14,105 bases of DNA from PVC group bacterium. GTDB taxonomy: Bacteria > Verrucomicrobiota > Kiritimatiellia > SS1-B-03-39 > UBA6053. Both the position numbers and the translations under genes were made by a program. The notes below the pieces were generated by a model, which was not told the DNA's origin, did not search any database, and was given only the letters and a program-made list of their open reading frames with translations. The stretch's first letter is position 1. Every line of letters begins with the position of its first letter. The stretch covers positions 1 to 14,105 of the forward strand of contig PXAS01000009.1 of assembly GCA_003565815.1 (NCBI GenBank). Direction: 5' to 3'. Positions 6,877 through 13,217 of this stretch are shown here, one piece after another.

Positions 6877-8157
6877 ATGAATAAACCGAAAGCAATAGCT
6901 CTTTTCTGCGGTGCGGGAGGCCTCTCGCTCGGCTTCAAGAGAGCCGGATATGATGTCGCTTTCGCTACAGACATCAATCATGACGCGCTGACCTCATATT
7001 CTGCTTATTTCCCCGCCACGAATGTTTTTGAGGGCGACATTCGAGATCTTCACCCAACAACTTTGCCCGGCAACGTCGACATTCTGCTTGGTGGTCCTCC
7101 TTGCCAAGGTTTTAGCAGTGCAGGTCCGCAGTTTTGGGATGACCCCAGGAACAAACTGCTCTCTGAATATGTTCGCATTCTGGACGCAGTGCGTCCTAAG
7201 TGGTTCCTAATGGAGAATGTTGAAGGTCTCCTCACGGCGTGGAAAGGCCAATACATTTGCGAGTGTGTAAAGGCGATGCTGTCACTCGGGTATAACGTCT
7301 CTCTGGAGAAATTGTATGCCCACGCCTACGGCATTCCACAACGACGCAAACGTGTTGTGCTGGTGGGAAATCGACTCGGCCACATTTTCAAGTTCCCTCC
7401 TGCCAGTCATAACGTGAGTGGTGCCATTTTCAGGAAGTCAGAGGCTACGTTTGAGCAAGCAACATCTGACCTACCGGGTGCCACTACTGACGCCTCCGCA
7501 ATGCTAGAGTATGCAACCCCCGCTCAGAACGAATTGCAGGAGTTCATGCGGTCAAACACGTTACAGGTGACACAACACTTCTTTCTTTCCCAAGGAGCTG
7601 AACAACAATCACGCATAGAGATGCTTGAGCCTGGCCAGTCCATGAAGGACTTGCCTGTCGAGATGCAACATGCGTCCTTTAAGCGTCGCGCAAACAGACG
7701 TGTTTGCGACGGCACTCCTACCGAACAGCGTGGCGGCGCTCCGTCGGGAATCAAGCGACTATTCCCTGATGAGCCAGCGCTTACGATTACTGGAGCTGCC
7801 ATGCGCGAATTTGTTCATCCGAGAGAGCACCGGACACTGTCTCTTCGTGAATGTGCGCGTCTTCAGACTTTTCCTGATGACTTCCGATTCTCTGGGGCTA
7901 CCTCCGCAGCCCTCCAGCAGATTGCTAATGCGGTTCCCCCTCTTCTTGCGGAACAGATTGGCCGACACATTAAAGAGGCGTTTGGCTTTTCCGTTGTCTA
8001 CACACCCAAGCGCCCCCACCTTGAATTTACTTTAACGCAGTCAAATGGAATGAGTCCCGCATTAAGAAGAACCGAACTACTTCTCAAGGAGCTTATTGAT
8101 GATGAGGAGAAGCAGCTTGAGCTATTTGAAAAAACACGGAGGTACATCACGTCATGA
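6877..8157 (+). CDS. DNA (cytosine-5) methyltransferase of a type II restriction-modification system
   Basis: A 426-residue m5C methyltransferase with the motifs in canonical order. Motif I is FCGAGGLSLGF (10-20, AdoMet binding) and motif IV is GGPPCQGFS (72-80) with catalytic C76. Motif VI is ENVEG (113-117) and motif VIII is GIPQRRKRVVLVG (152-164). After a variable target-recognition region (about 170-315) come motif IX LSLRECARLQTFPDDF (321-336) and motif X QIANAVPP (348-355). It methylates one cytosine in the site cut by the neighbouring enzyme. Its stop overlaps the next gene by ATGA. Codon use is mixed, with many A/T-ending codons, unlike the C-ending codons of the upstream operon; this and the recombinase relic suggest acquisition by transfer. 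No controller (C) protein gene is seen. The recognition site is not readable from sequence. Confidence 0.95.
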   Translation: MNKPKAIALFCGAGGLSLGFKRAGYDVAFATDINHDALTSYSAYFPATNVFEGDIRDLHPTTLPGNVDILLGGPPCQGFSSAGPQFWDDPRNKLLSEYVRILDAVRPKWFLMENVEGLLTAWKGQYICECVKAMLSLGYNVSLEKLYAHAYGIPQRRKRVVLVGNRLGHIFKFPPASHNVSGAIFRKSEATFEQATSDLPGATTDASAMLEYATPAQNELQEFMRSNTLQVTQHFFLSQGAEQQSRIEMLEPGQSMKDLPVEMQHASFKRRANRRVCDGTPTEQRGGAPSGIKRLFPDEPALTITGAAMREFVHPREHRTLSLRECARLQTFPDDFRFSGATSAALQQIANAVPPLLAEQIGRHIKEAFGFSVVYTPKRPHLEFTLTQSNGMSPALRRTELLLKELIDDEEKQLELFEKTRRYITS

Positions 8158-9206
8158 TTTCAACTGAACTAAAAAGCCACTTTGCAAAGACAAGAGTACT
8201 GGGGCAAGGGAGTGGTCGAATTTGCCTGTCTGAAGCTGAGTTTGCTTGGCTCTTGCATATTACTGCTTCTGACCTTGGCATCACCCACGCAGACAAGATT
8301 TATTCTGCCCCACATGAGGTGCCTACATTCTATGAGGCAACAATCCCTCCTGAGTTGCCTGAGGGATGGTCTTCTTTGGATGTTAATGCTCTACTTAACG
8401 AGTTTGCGCATTTGTGCGCTGAGGAAGCCGATGCAAGGCTCTACTTCACGAATCTGTGTTCCATCCTCAAGCGAAGGGTAAAGTTTCAGAGAATTCTCTC
8501 TGCACAAGCCAAGCCCACTATGGACCAAATCGGCCCCCGAAGTTTATTGGAGTATGGCGTAATGCCCACAGACCTTCTTGGGAACTGGATGCTATGGCGC
8601 AAATGGATTTTTGACATAGACAACCGAAGCGGGCAGGAAACAGGATACCTATTCGAGCCCATTCTCGCATCGTGCATGGGTGGGGTTGCAGTAGGATCGA
8701 GAAACTCACCGGTCAAAAGAATCAACGATCAAGGTAAACAGACATCCGCTGGACGACAAATTGACTGTCTCGATGTCGATGGCAAAATTGCCTATGAGTT
8801 CAAACTTCGAGTCTCAATCGCAGCAAGCGGACAAGGTCGCTTCGCAGAGGAATTGTCATTCCCTGTCGAGTGTAAGGCTGCGGGCCTGACCCCTGTTCTA
8901 ATTGTACTTGACCCAACATCATCTAACCGACTTACCGAGCTCACGGCGGCCTTTGAGGCTGCAGGTGGGAACGTTCATACTGACGATGCGTGGGCGTTTA
9001 TAGAAACCAAAGCTGGTGACTCAATGAGCACGTTCATAGAGAAATACCTGCGCCCGGTGTTGTTGCAAATGGCCTCATACGACGATGTATTGCCTAAGTC
9101 AATTACCTTGGAATGGGCAACTGACAGCATCCAAATCTCATCATCCGAAGAGACATTCAAGATTGAAAGAACTGGCGAACAAGAAGATGCACTGGACGAG
9201 GAATAG
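8154..9206 (+). CDS. Type II restriction endonuclease, ApaLI-like
   Basis: A 350-residue protein starting with an ATG that overlaps the methyltransferase stop by 4 bp. The central block RQIDCLDVDGKIAYEFKLRV (201-220) contains D204 and the E215-F-K217 pair, a PD-(D/E)xK nuclease pattern. It is followed by SIAASGQGRFAEEL (221-234) and TPVLIVLDPTSSNRLTELTAAF. I recall this 'FKLRV.IAASGQGR' signature from the ApaLI-like endonuclease family (ApaLI cuts GTGCAC); the shared site is only a guess. Placement directly after an m5C methyltransferase supports the role strongly. The acidic C-terminal tail (EDALDEE) is unremarkable. The family name is less certain than the endonuclease role. Confidence 0.8.
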   Translation: MISTELKSHFAKTRVLGQGSGRICLSEAEFAWLLHITASDLGITHADKIYSAPHEVPTFYEATIPPELPEGWSSLDVNALLNEFAHLCAEEADARLYFTNLCSILKRRVKFQRILSAQAKPTMDQIGPRSLLEYGVMPTDLLGNWMLWRKWIFDIDNRSGQETGYLFEPILASCMGGVAVGSRNSPVKRINDQGKQTSAGRQIDCLDVDGKIAYEFKLRVSIAASGQGRFAEELSFPVECKAAGLTPVLIVLDPTSSNRLTELTAAFEAAGGNVHTDDAWAFIETKAGDSMSTFIEKYLRPVLLQMASYDDVLPKSITLEWATDSIQISSSEETFKIERTGEQEDALDEE

Positions 9207-9362
9207 CGCGCCGCTTTGCTCTGCGCAATTCCTCGCAAGTGATTTTGGAAGTTGGCTAATGAAAACTGTTAAAATATGAAACTGTCAAGGAGGGGGTTGA
9301 AATCCTGACGAGTATACACAACTCTTTTTACATGATATCCCGATGATCTTGGATATAAGTTG
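9207..9362. other. AT-richer stretch after the restriction gene, no gene seen
   Basis: No supported coding sequence. It contains a strong purine run AAGGAGGGGG (9286-9295) resembling a Shine-Dalgarno, but the frames after it close within a few codons. A weak inverted repeat ATATCC..GGATAT sits at about 9335-9355. It may hold the right junction of the restriction-modification island, because the GC-rich palindrome block starts right after it. Confidence 0.3.
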
Positions 9363-9387
9363 GGCCGTAGGTCCGAGCCAATATCAG

Positions 9388-9437
9388 CCCAGTCCATGCA
9401 AGGGTCACGCGAATGCGTGACCCTTGCATGGGCTGGG
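9388..9437. repeat. Palindrome A: 23-bp arms with 4-nt loop
   Basis: The arms 9388-9410 and 9415-9437 pair at 22 of 23 positions, the exception being a G-U-compatible pair; the loop is GAAT (9411-9414). The basal part is CCCAGTCC / GGGCTGGG and the distal part contains GGGTCACGC / GCGTGACCC. No T-run follows on either strand. Confidence 0.9.
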
Positions 9438-9462
9438 TTATGAATCAATCAACACCGATGCC

Positions 9463-9526
9463 GGCCGTAGGTCCGCACCAATTACCGGACACCCATGCCG
9501 TGGGTGATCGGCTCGGACCTACGGCC
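9463..9526. repeat. Palindrome B: 13-bp arms around an inner hairpin
   Basis: The perfect arms GGCCGTAGGTCCG (9463-9475) and CGGACCTACGGCC (9514-9526) enclose an inner hairpin. That consists of CCG (9485-9487) pairing with CGG (9509-9511) and CACCCA (9490-9495) with TGGGTG (9501-9506), over the loop TGCCG. Confidence 0.85.
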
Positions 9527-9552
9527 CGCGACTCTCTCTTTCTCCCCCCAAA

Positions 9553-9602
9553 CCCAGCCCGGACGCAGGTTCCGCTTGCGCGGATCCTGCGTCCGGACTG
9601 GG
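9553..9602. repeat. Palindrome C: 23-bp arms with 4-nt loop
   Basis: The arms 9553-9575 and 9580-9602 pair at 21 of 23 positions over the loop TTGC (9576-9579). Arm length, loop length and basal CCCAG.CC/GG.CTGGG match palindrome A, but the distal stem is different (CGGACGCAGG / CCTGCGTCCG). Confidence 0.9.
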
Positions 9603-9653
9603 CTGGTATTGGCTCGGATCCCGCGATTGCGGGACCCGAAATGATTCAGAAAG

Positions 9654-9920
9654 ATGGAGTATAAAGGATATGTTGGACAGGTCGGATTTGATGATGACGC
9701 GAACATTTTTCATGGCGAAGTCATCAATCTCCGGGATGTTGTGACGTTTCAGGGTTCATCCGTGCAGGAATTGCGAAAAGCATTCGAGGAGTCCGTCGAC
9801 GATGATCTGGAGATTTGTGTAGAGCGCGGAGAATCTCTTGAAAAATCCTACTCGGGAAAATTCATGTTGAGGCTTGATCCTGAACTTCACAAAATGAAGC
9901 ACTCAACCAAAGACTCGTGA
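9654..9920 (+). CDS. Short HicB-family antitoxin-like protein, orphan and C-terminally shortened
   Basis: An 88-residue protein: MEYKGYVGQVGFDDDANIFH (1-20), then GEVINLRDVVTFQGSSVQEL and a FEESVDDDLEICVERGESLEKSYSGKFMLRLDPELH stretch. This is the pattern of HicB proteins of about 110 residues: a partly degraded RNase H-like fold followed by an Arc/CopG-type DNA-binding tail that begins 'RLxPELH'. Here the tail stops about 10 residues after PELH, so most of the DNA-binding helix pair is missing. No HicA-type toxin frame is found on either side: upstream is the palindrome block and downstream the convergent barrel gene. It may be a decaying remnant or a solitary binder. AGAAAG just before the ATG is a modest ribosome binding site. 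Confidence 0.75.
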   Translation: MEYKGYVGQVGFDDDANIFHGEVINLRDVVTFQGSSVQELRKAFEESVDDDLEICVERGESLEKSYSGKFMLRLDPELHKMKHSTKDS

Positions 9921-10068
9921 GAACGCTTTGCGTCCCACGGCCCAATCGTTCAGGCTTTTCCACTCACACTTTCGCCCGCCCCCATCGAACCGATACGGCG
10001 ATCCTCCTTCGCGGCTACGCGCTTCGGCGGAACACGGTCGGCACTCCTCCTTCAAGGACCATCGGGCT

Positions 10069-10965
10069 TCAAAATCTTGCGCGTACCCCCGCGAACAGCA
10101 TGGGGGCGTCGGGAGGGGAATCCCGTTGACGTTCTCCACTTTCCAGGGTGTATTCCCAGCGTCGGGCGAAGGCGTATTCCACGCCGCCGCCGAGGGAAAC
10201 ACGGGGTCCGAAGTCCCGGAAGAGGGATGCCACCAGCCGCATGCGTCGTTGCCGGAAAGTGGACGCGCGTTCGAATTCGGCGTCGCGTACCCGCCATTCG
10301 CCCCCGTCCGGCCCTAAATCCAGGGAGACCGTCCACTCCGGGGCCGGGATCCAAACAAGGGTGCTGTCGGGGAACCCCAATATAAGTTGCACCGGCCCCT
10401 CCCAGTCGCTGTTCCAGGAAACATGGGGGAAAACCATGATGCGGCCCAAGCGGTTGTCGGCTTGCAGTCCCCACGTCCATTGACCGTCCCCCCCCCCCGG
10501 AGTTTCCCATGCGGCCTTGCCATGGAGCTGCAGATCCCGAAAAGAAACATCACGGGTTTCCCGAATCACGTTGGAGGAAACGGCGATCAGGGGATGCAGA
10601 TTGAATTTCGCGCCTGCCGCCGCGAATCGGAACATGGGGCCGGTGGCATGCACATGCCCGTTTGTGGCCGGGGAAACGTCACCGGCGTCGGGCAACTCGA
10701 AAACCCGATATTGGTGGCGGTATCCCCAAGCCCGCTCCGCATCGGCGGTTAGCGTGTACAGGGTTTCGCGATAAGCATGATCCCGATCATTTTGCCTGAA
10801 TTCCTCCTCGAAGCCTTGGCGGAGCGAAAATGAAATCACCTCGTCAGAATCCTCGGAATACGTCCGCCCCCCGAAGGAGATGAGCATCAAAAGCACAAAG
10901 ATGGGGCGCGGGATTATGTCTACCGTGATTCGTGCGGCAATTGCAAAGTAAGCGTTCGGGAACAT
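10069..10965 (-). CDS. Predicted outer-membrane beta-barrel protein (DUF6268-like)
   Basis: A 298-residue protein with an N-terminal hydrophobic segment (about residues 21-31, PIFVLLMLISF) that would serve as a signal peptide. After it come many short alternating strands with aromatic residues (VFPHVSWNSD, LVWIPAPEWTVSLDLG, VSLGGGVEYAF), and the chain ends in F (GVRARF). A terminal phenylalanine and amphipathic strands are hallmarks of BAM-inserted outer-membrane barrels. The layout 'LILGFPDSTLVWIPAPEW..' resembles barrel families annotated as DUF6268, but I am not sure of that. The gene contains 11 consecutive G in the coding strand around codons 156-159. It converges on the hicB-like gene. 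Function and ligand are unknown; the start may be one of several hydrophobic-upstream codons. Confidence 0.65.
   Translation of the reverse strand: MFPNAYFAIAARITVDIIPRPIFVLLMLISFGGRTYSEDSDEVISFSLRQGFEEEFRQNDRDHAYRETLYTLTADAERAWGYRHQYRVFELPDAGDVSPATNGHVHATGPMFRFAAAGAKFNLHPLIAVSSNVIRETRDVSFRDLQLHGKAAWETPGGGDGQWTWGLQADNRLGRIMVFPHVSWNSDWEGPVQLILGFPDSTLVWIPAPEWTVSLDLGPDGGEWRVRDAEFERASTFRQRRMRLVASLFRDFGPRVSLGGGVEYAFARRWEYTLESGERQRDSPPDAPMLFAGVRARF
10488..10498 (-). repeat. Poly-G tract of 11 bases inside the barrel gene
   Basis: Eleven C on the plus strand read as CCG GGG GGG GGG GAC in the gene (P-G-G-G-D). It is the longest homopolymer I noticed in the window. Runs of this length slip during replication and shift the reading frame, as in contingency loci of surface proteins. 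Confidence 0.85.
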
Positions 10966-11105
10966 GGCGCGAAAAAATAAATTACTTGCAAAAAATTACG
11001 GCTGATTTTTTCAACATAGCCATGCGTAAAATAAATGACCTGTTGCAATGTTTCGAACCCTCATCCTTCGGGTCCGTAGCGGGTGGACGTGAATATAAAC
11101 CGGGA
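10966..11105. other. Intergenic stretch with two copies of an AAATAAAT(T/G)ACYTG motif
   Basis: This 140-bp gap separates the stop of the Yellow-like gene from the start of the barrel gene on the same strand. It carries AAATAAATTACTTGCAA at about 10975-10991 and AAATAAATGACCTGTTGCAA at about 11030-11049. Related words occur at about 12500-12516 and, on the minus strand, at about 203-216. No terminator with a T-run was found. Confidence 0.4.
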
Positions 11106-12221
11106 TCAGCGGCCGATAACGCCGCCTTCCGGATCGTGGAATCGGAGGATGAGAAACGGGGGCTCGGTCACATCATTTCCGGCGTTTAATACCGGGCCGA
11201 GGTGGAGCTGGTTGACGACGACGTAGACGAAATTGTCCGGACCGAAGGCGAAGGCATCCGGCCAGAGAAGCAGATTGTCGTCCTGGAAGAGCTGGCGGTA
11301 GCTTCCCTGCGGGGTCACGGCCCCGATCGCATTGTTGCCGATGTCCGTGATGTAGATGTACCCGGCGTTATTTACAGAAGATCCGTCACTGATGGGCTTG
11401 TTGCCGAAACGTTCCACCCGTTCGGCCAGTTCATCCGCTGAGAGGCTGGCGTCGATCAGATCTCGGGTCCGGGCGCGGTAGATCGCGGTGCCGTGCATGG
11501 GGCCGAAGTACAGCCATTCGTTGGCGGCGTCCAGAGCGATGGGATTCACACCCACACGCGGACGAAAAGGTTCGCCCTCCGGCGGGCGAATTTCGGCGGG
11601 GCGCTGGTTGATGACCAGGTCAATGTCTTCGGGAACCACGCTCACATGGCCCTCCAGCACGCGACGTGCATTTCCGCTCGATACATCAACGACCACCAAG
11701 GCGGACCGGTCCCCCATGGGATCGGCAATGAAAATGTGATCGCTTTCACGATCCACCGCGAGATCATTGAAGAAAGAGCGGGGATGGGAAACGGGTTCGG
11801 GAATTTCAATGACCTGGTAGAGACGGTCTTCGTCCAGATGCCAGCCGACCAGTTTCGGGGTGATGCCGGAGCGCATGCCGTTATCCAGCATCCAGACGAC
11901 ACCCTTGGTGTCGAATTGCACCCCCAAAACCGTATCCAGTCGCTCGGGATCGGACTGGTCCGGGTCGTTCCATTCTTCGTTCGGAAACGGACGGATTTTA
12001 TCGGTGCCGATGATTTCCGCCACGCGGGGTTCGGGTTGAAAATGCTGGTGCAGGCTGACGATGATACGGCGGTCATTGGTGACCGTGAGATTACCAAAGG
12101 GGGCATCGACAGCAGCGACAAGTTCCAAGCCCTCGGGCAGGAGGATGGGGGATGGTGACTCCGCCAGGACCGGACGTGCGGCGAAGCTCAGAAAAAAAAC
12201 GGCGACAAGGGATTTATGCAT
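11106..12221 (-). CDS. Secreted Yellow/major royal jelly protein-family beta-propeller
   Basis: A 371-residue protein from the ATG at 12221, with a clear signal peptide MHKSLVAVFFLSFAARPVLA and probable cleavage before ESPSP. The mature part has the MRJP/Yellow landmarks in order: GVVWMLDNGM, FFNDLAVDRESDHIFIADP, ALVVVDVSSGNARRVL, GVNPIALDAANEWLYFGPMHGTAIYRARTRDL, then NKPISDGSSVNNAGYIYITDIGNNAIGAV. Bacterial members are exported six-bladed propellers related to SMP-30/gluconolactonase; their ligands are mostly unknown. The frame runs 72 codons further upstream into the MITE-like element and lacks a signal peptide there, so the shorter start is preferred. No Shine-Dalgarno is visible, so initiation may be leaderless or SD-independent. 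The family is well supported, the biochemical role is not. Confidence 0.88.
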   Translation of the reverse strand: MHKSLVAVFFLSFAARPVLAESPSPILLPEGLELVAAVDAPFGNLTVTNDRRIIVSLHQHFQPEPRVAEIIGTDKIRPFPNEEWNDPDQSDPERLDTVLGVQFDTKGVVWMLDNGMRSGITPKLVGWHLDEDRLYQVIEIPEPVSHPRSFFNDLAVDRESDHIFIADPMGDRSALVVVDVSSGNARRVLEGHVSVVPEDIDLVINQRPAEIRPPEGEPFRPRVGVNPIALDAANEWLYFGPMHGTAIYRARTRDLIDASLSADELAERVERFGNKPISDGSSVNNAGYIYITDIGNNAIGAVTPQGSYRQLFQDDNLLLWPDAFAFGPDNFVYVVVNQLHLGPVLNAGNDVTEPPFLILRFHDPEGGVIGR

Positions 12222-12337
12222 AGGAAATCGCTTTTGCGTTTTGAGGGTGCGGGACGTTTTCGGGGTTGAGAAGGGGGCAAACATAAGGGAATCATGGTGA
12301 AATGAGGGGCGGATGTCAAGCCGAAGCTGCTGTCCCG

Positions 12338-12346
12338 CCTCCCGAA
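12338..12346. repeat. Target-site duplication, left copy (CCTCCCGAA)
   Basis: The nine bases CCTCCCGAA immediately before the left end of the MITE-like element are repeated exactly at its right end (12489-12497). Confidence 0.8.
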
Positions 12347-12488
12347 GGACGCATCTCGGCATTGGTGAAAGGGCGGACTCACCGTTGTCGAAGCTGTCCT
12401 CAGCTTTGATATATTCGCTTGATATGAGGTTCTGCAACTGGGACAGTTGCAGCTACGGTTTAGATGTCACCCATTCCGAGATGCGCCC
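12347..12488 (+). mobile_element. 142-bp MITE-like element with 22-bp terminal inverted repeats
   Basis: The left end (12347-12368, starting GGACGCATCTCGG) and the reverse complement of the right end (12467-12488, starting GGGCGCATCTCGG) match at 19 of 22 positions. A perfect 9-bp direct repeat flanks the element. Inside are two hairpins: AAGCTG-TCCT-CAGCTT (12391-12406) and CTGCAACTG-GGA-CAGTTGCAG (12432-12452). There is no coding capacity, so it must be moved in trans by a transposase that recognises these ends. It lies between the LemA module and the Yellow-like gene, within 126 bp of the latter's start, and may affect its expression. A second copy lies at 13985-14105. Confidence 0.85.
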
Positions 12489-12497
12489 CCTCCCGAA
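12489..12497. repeat. Target-site duplication, right copy (CCTCCCGAA)
   Basis: Identical to 12338-12346. Nine-base duplications are typical of several DDE transposase families. Confidence 0.8.
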
Positions 12498-12653
12498 CAA
12501 ATAAATTACCTGTTGCCCAAAAACAATCCGCAGGACGGCGAAGCATCCGCAGGGTAAAAAAAACTTCGCATCTTCCTCCACATTCGCGGGACCCCGCGGA
12601 GATCAGCGGGTTGACAACTCCGATTACCATCTTCTCAAAAAACCAGCCGTAGG
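12498..12653. other. Intergenic stretch downstream of lemA
   Basis: No gene. It holds AAATAAATTACCTGTTGC (12499-12516), a compact palindrome CGCGGG-AC-CCCGCG (12585-12598) and a run of eight A. GCCGTAGGTC at about 12646-12655, which overlaps the lemA stop, resembles the core of the palindrome cluster near 9.4 kb. None of the hairpins is followed by a T-run on the minus strand, so no confident terminator for lemA. Confidence 0.35.
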
Positions 12654-13217
12654 TCATCGCACCGACGGGACGGTCCGCACCCGCAGGCTGGCGACCTCGA
12701 AATAGTCCCGCTTGCGGAATGTTCCCGCCGAAGCAATCAAGTTGGCGGGGAAGATCTCAATCCGATTGTTCAAATCCCGGACGTTGGCGTTGTAAATCCG
12801 CCGCGCGTGCTGGATGCGATCCTCGGTGCGGACCAACTCCTCCTGCAATTCAAGAAAATGCCGGTCGGCTTTCAGGTCCGGGTACGCCTCTACCCGCATC
12901 AAGAGGCGTTCGATCTTTTCAACCAGTTCCGATTCCTGTTGGGACTGTTCCCGCGTGCCGCTCCCGGGTCGATGGGCCACCTCGCGCGCCTCGGTCACCT
13001 GCCGCAGGACGTCCCGTTCGTGATCCGCATATTCCCGGACCGTTCGCACGAGATTTGGAATCAAATGATGCCGCCGTTGCAATTCCGTATCGATGTTCGA
13101 CCACGATTCATCGCAGTGATTGCGCAAACGCACCAGACCGTTGAAGGTTCCCAAAGCCCATAAAAGCGGGACCCCAAAAACCAACGACAATACGATCAGA
13201 CTCCCGAATTCATTCAT
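12654..13217 (-). CDS. lemA: LemA family membrane protein
   Basis: A 187-residue protein from the ATG at 13217. It has one N-terminal transmembrane helix (about residues 5-24, GSLIVLSLVFGVPLLWALGT), then the LemA signature: FNGLVRLRNHCDESWSNIDT, ELQRRHHLIPNLVRTVREYA, a long helical and polar middle, DRIQHARRIYNANVRDLNN (about 142-160), and IEIFPANLIAS followed by DYFEV. The domain is an extended helical bundle on the membrane; its biochemical role is unsettled in the family. The gene overlaps the upstream gene by ATGA (13214-13217), so the two are translationally coupled. The tail after YFEV (ASLRVRTVPSVR) is short and basic. Confidence 0.92.
   Translation of the reverse strand: MNEFGSLIVLSLVFGVPLLWALGTFNGLVRLRNHCDESWSNIDTELQRRHHLIPNLVRTVREYADHERDVLRQVTEAREVAHRPGSGTREQSQQESELVEKIERLLMRVEAYPDLKADRHFLELQEELVRTEDRIQHARRIYNANVRDLNNRIEIFPANLIASAGTFRKRDYFEVASLRVRTVPSVR

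Larger units (their letters stand above)
9363..9634. repeat. Nested palindrome cluster (REP-like extragenic element)
   Basis: About 270 bp built almost wholly of inverted repeats. The 13-mer GGCCGTAGGTCCG occurs directly at 9363-9375 and 9463-9475 (exactly 100 bp apart) and inverted at 9514-9526. A 24-bp outer inverted repeat joins 9372-9395 with 9595-9618 at 23 of 24 positions. Inside are two large hairpins (9388-9437 and 9553-9602) around a third (9463-9526). A small hairpin TCCCGC-GATT-GCGGGA lies at 9619-9634. Plus- and minus-strand ORFs here (for example 9413-9664) are by-products of the palindromes. Confidence 0.85.

Noticed and set aside
9207..9480. Possible integron attC sites, considered because of the integrase relic
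   Set aside because: GTTGGGC near 9358 fits a GTTRRRY box, but no partner RYYYAAC box lies at a suitable distance, and the adjacent palindromes lack the attC layout.
9363..9634. CRISPR array
   Set aside because: The repeats are palindromes in both orientations with unequal spacing and no repeat-spacer pattern; no cas genes are near.
9413..9713. Short ORFs on both strands in the palindrome block
   Set aside because: They consist of inverted-repeat sequence read in different frames and carry no protein-like pattern.
9921..10068. Possible repeat CCTTCGCGGCTACGCGCTTCGG between hicB and the barrel gene
   Set aside because: Only a CGCG-GCTA-CGCG core is self-complementary and no second copy is present in the window, so it is too weak to call.
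10052..10510. A 152-codon minus-strand frame overlapping the barrel gene in another frame
   Set aside because: It lies inside the barrel gene, shows no barrel or other family pattern, and comes from GC-rich sequence. It would only matter as a slippage product of the G tract.
12222..12437. A 72-residue N-terminal extension of the Yellow-like protein
   Set aside because: It would run into the MITE-like element and place a clear signal peptide in mid-protein, so the ATG at 12221 is far more likely.
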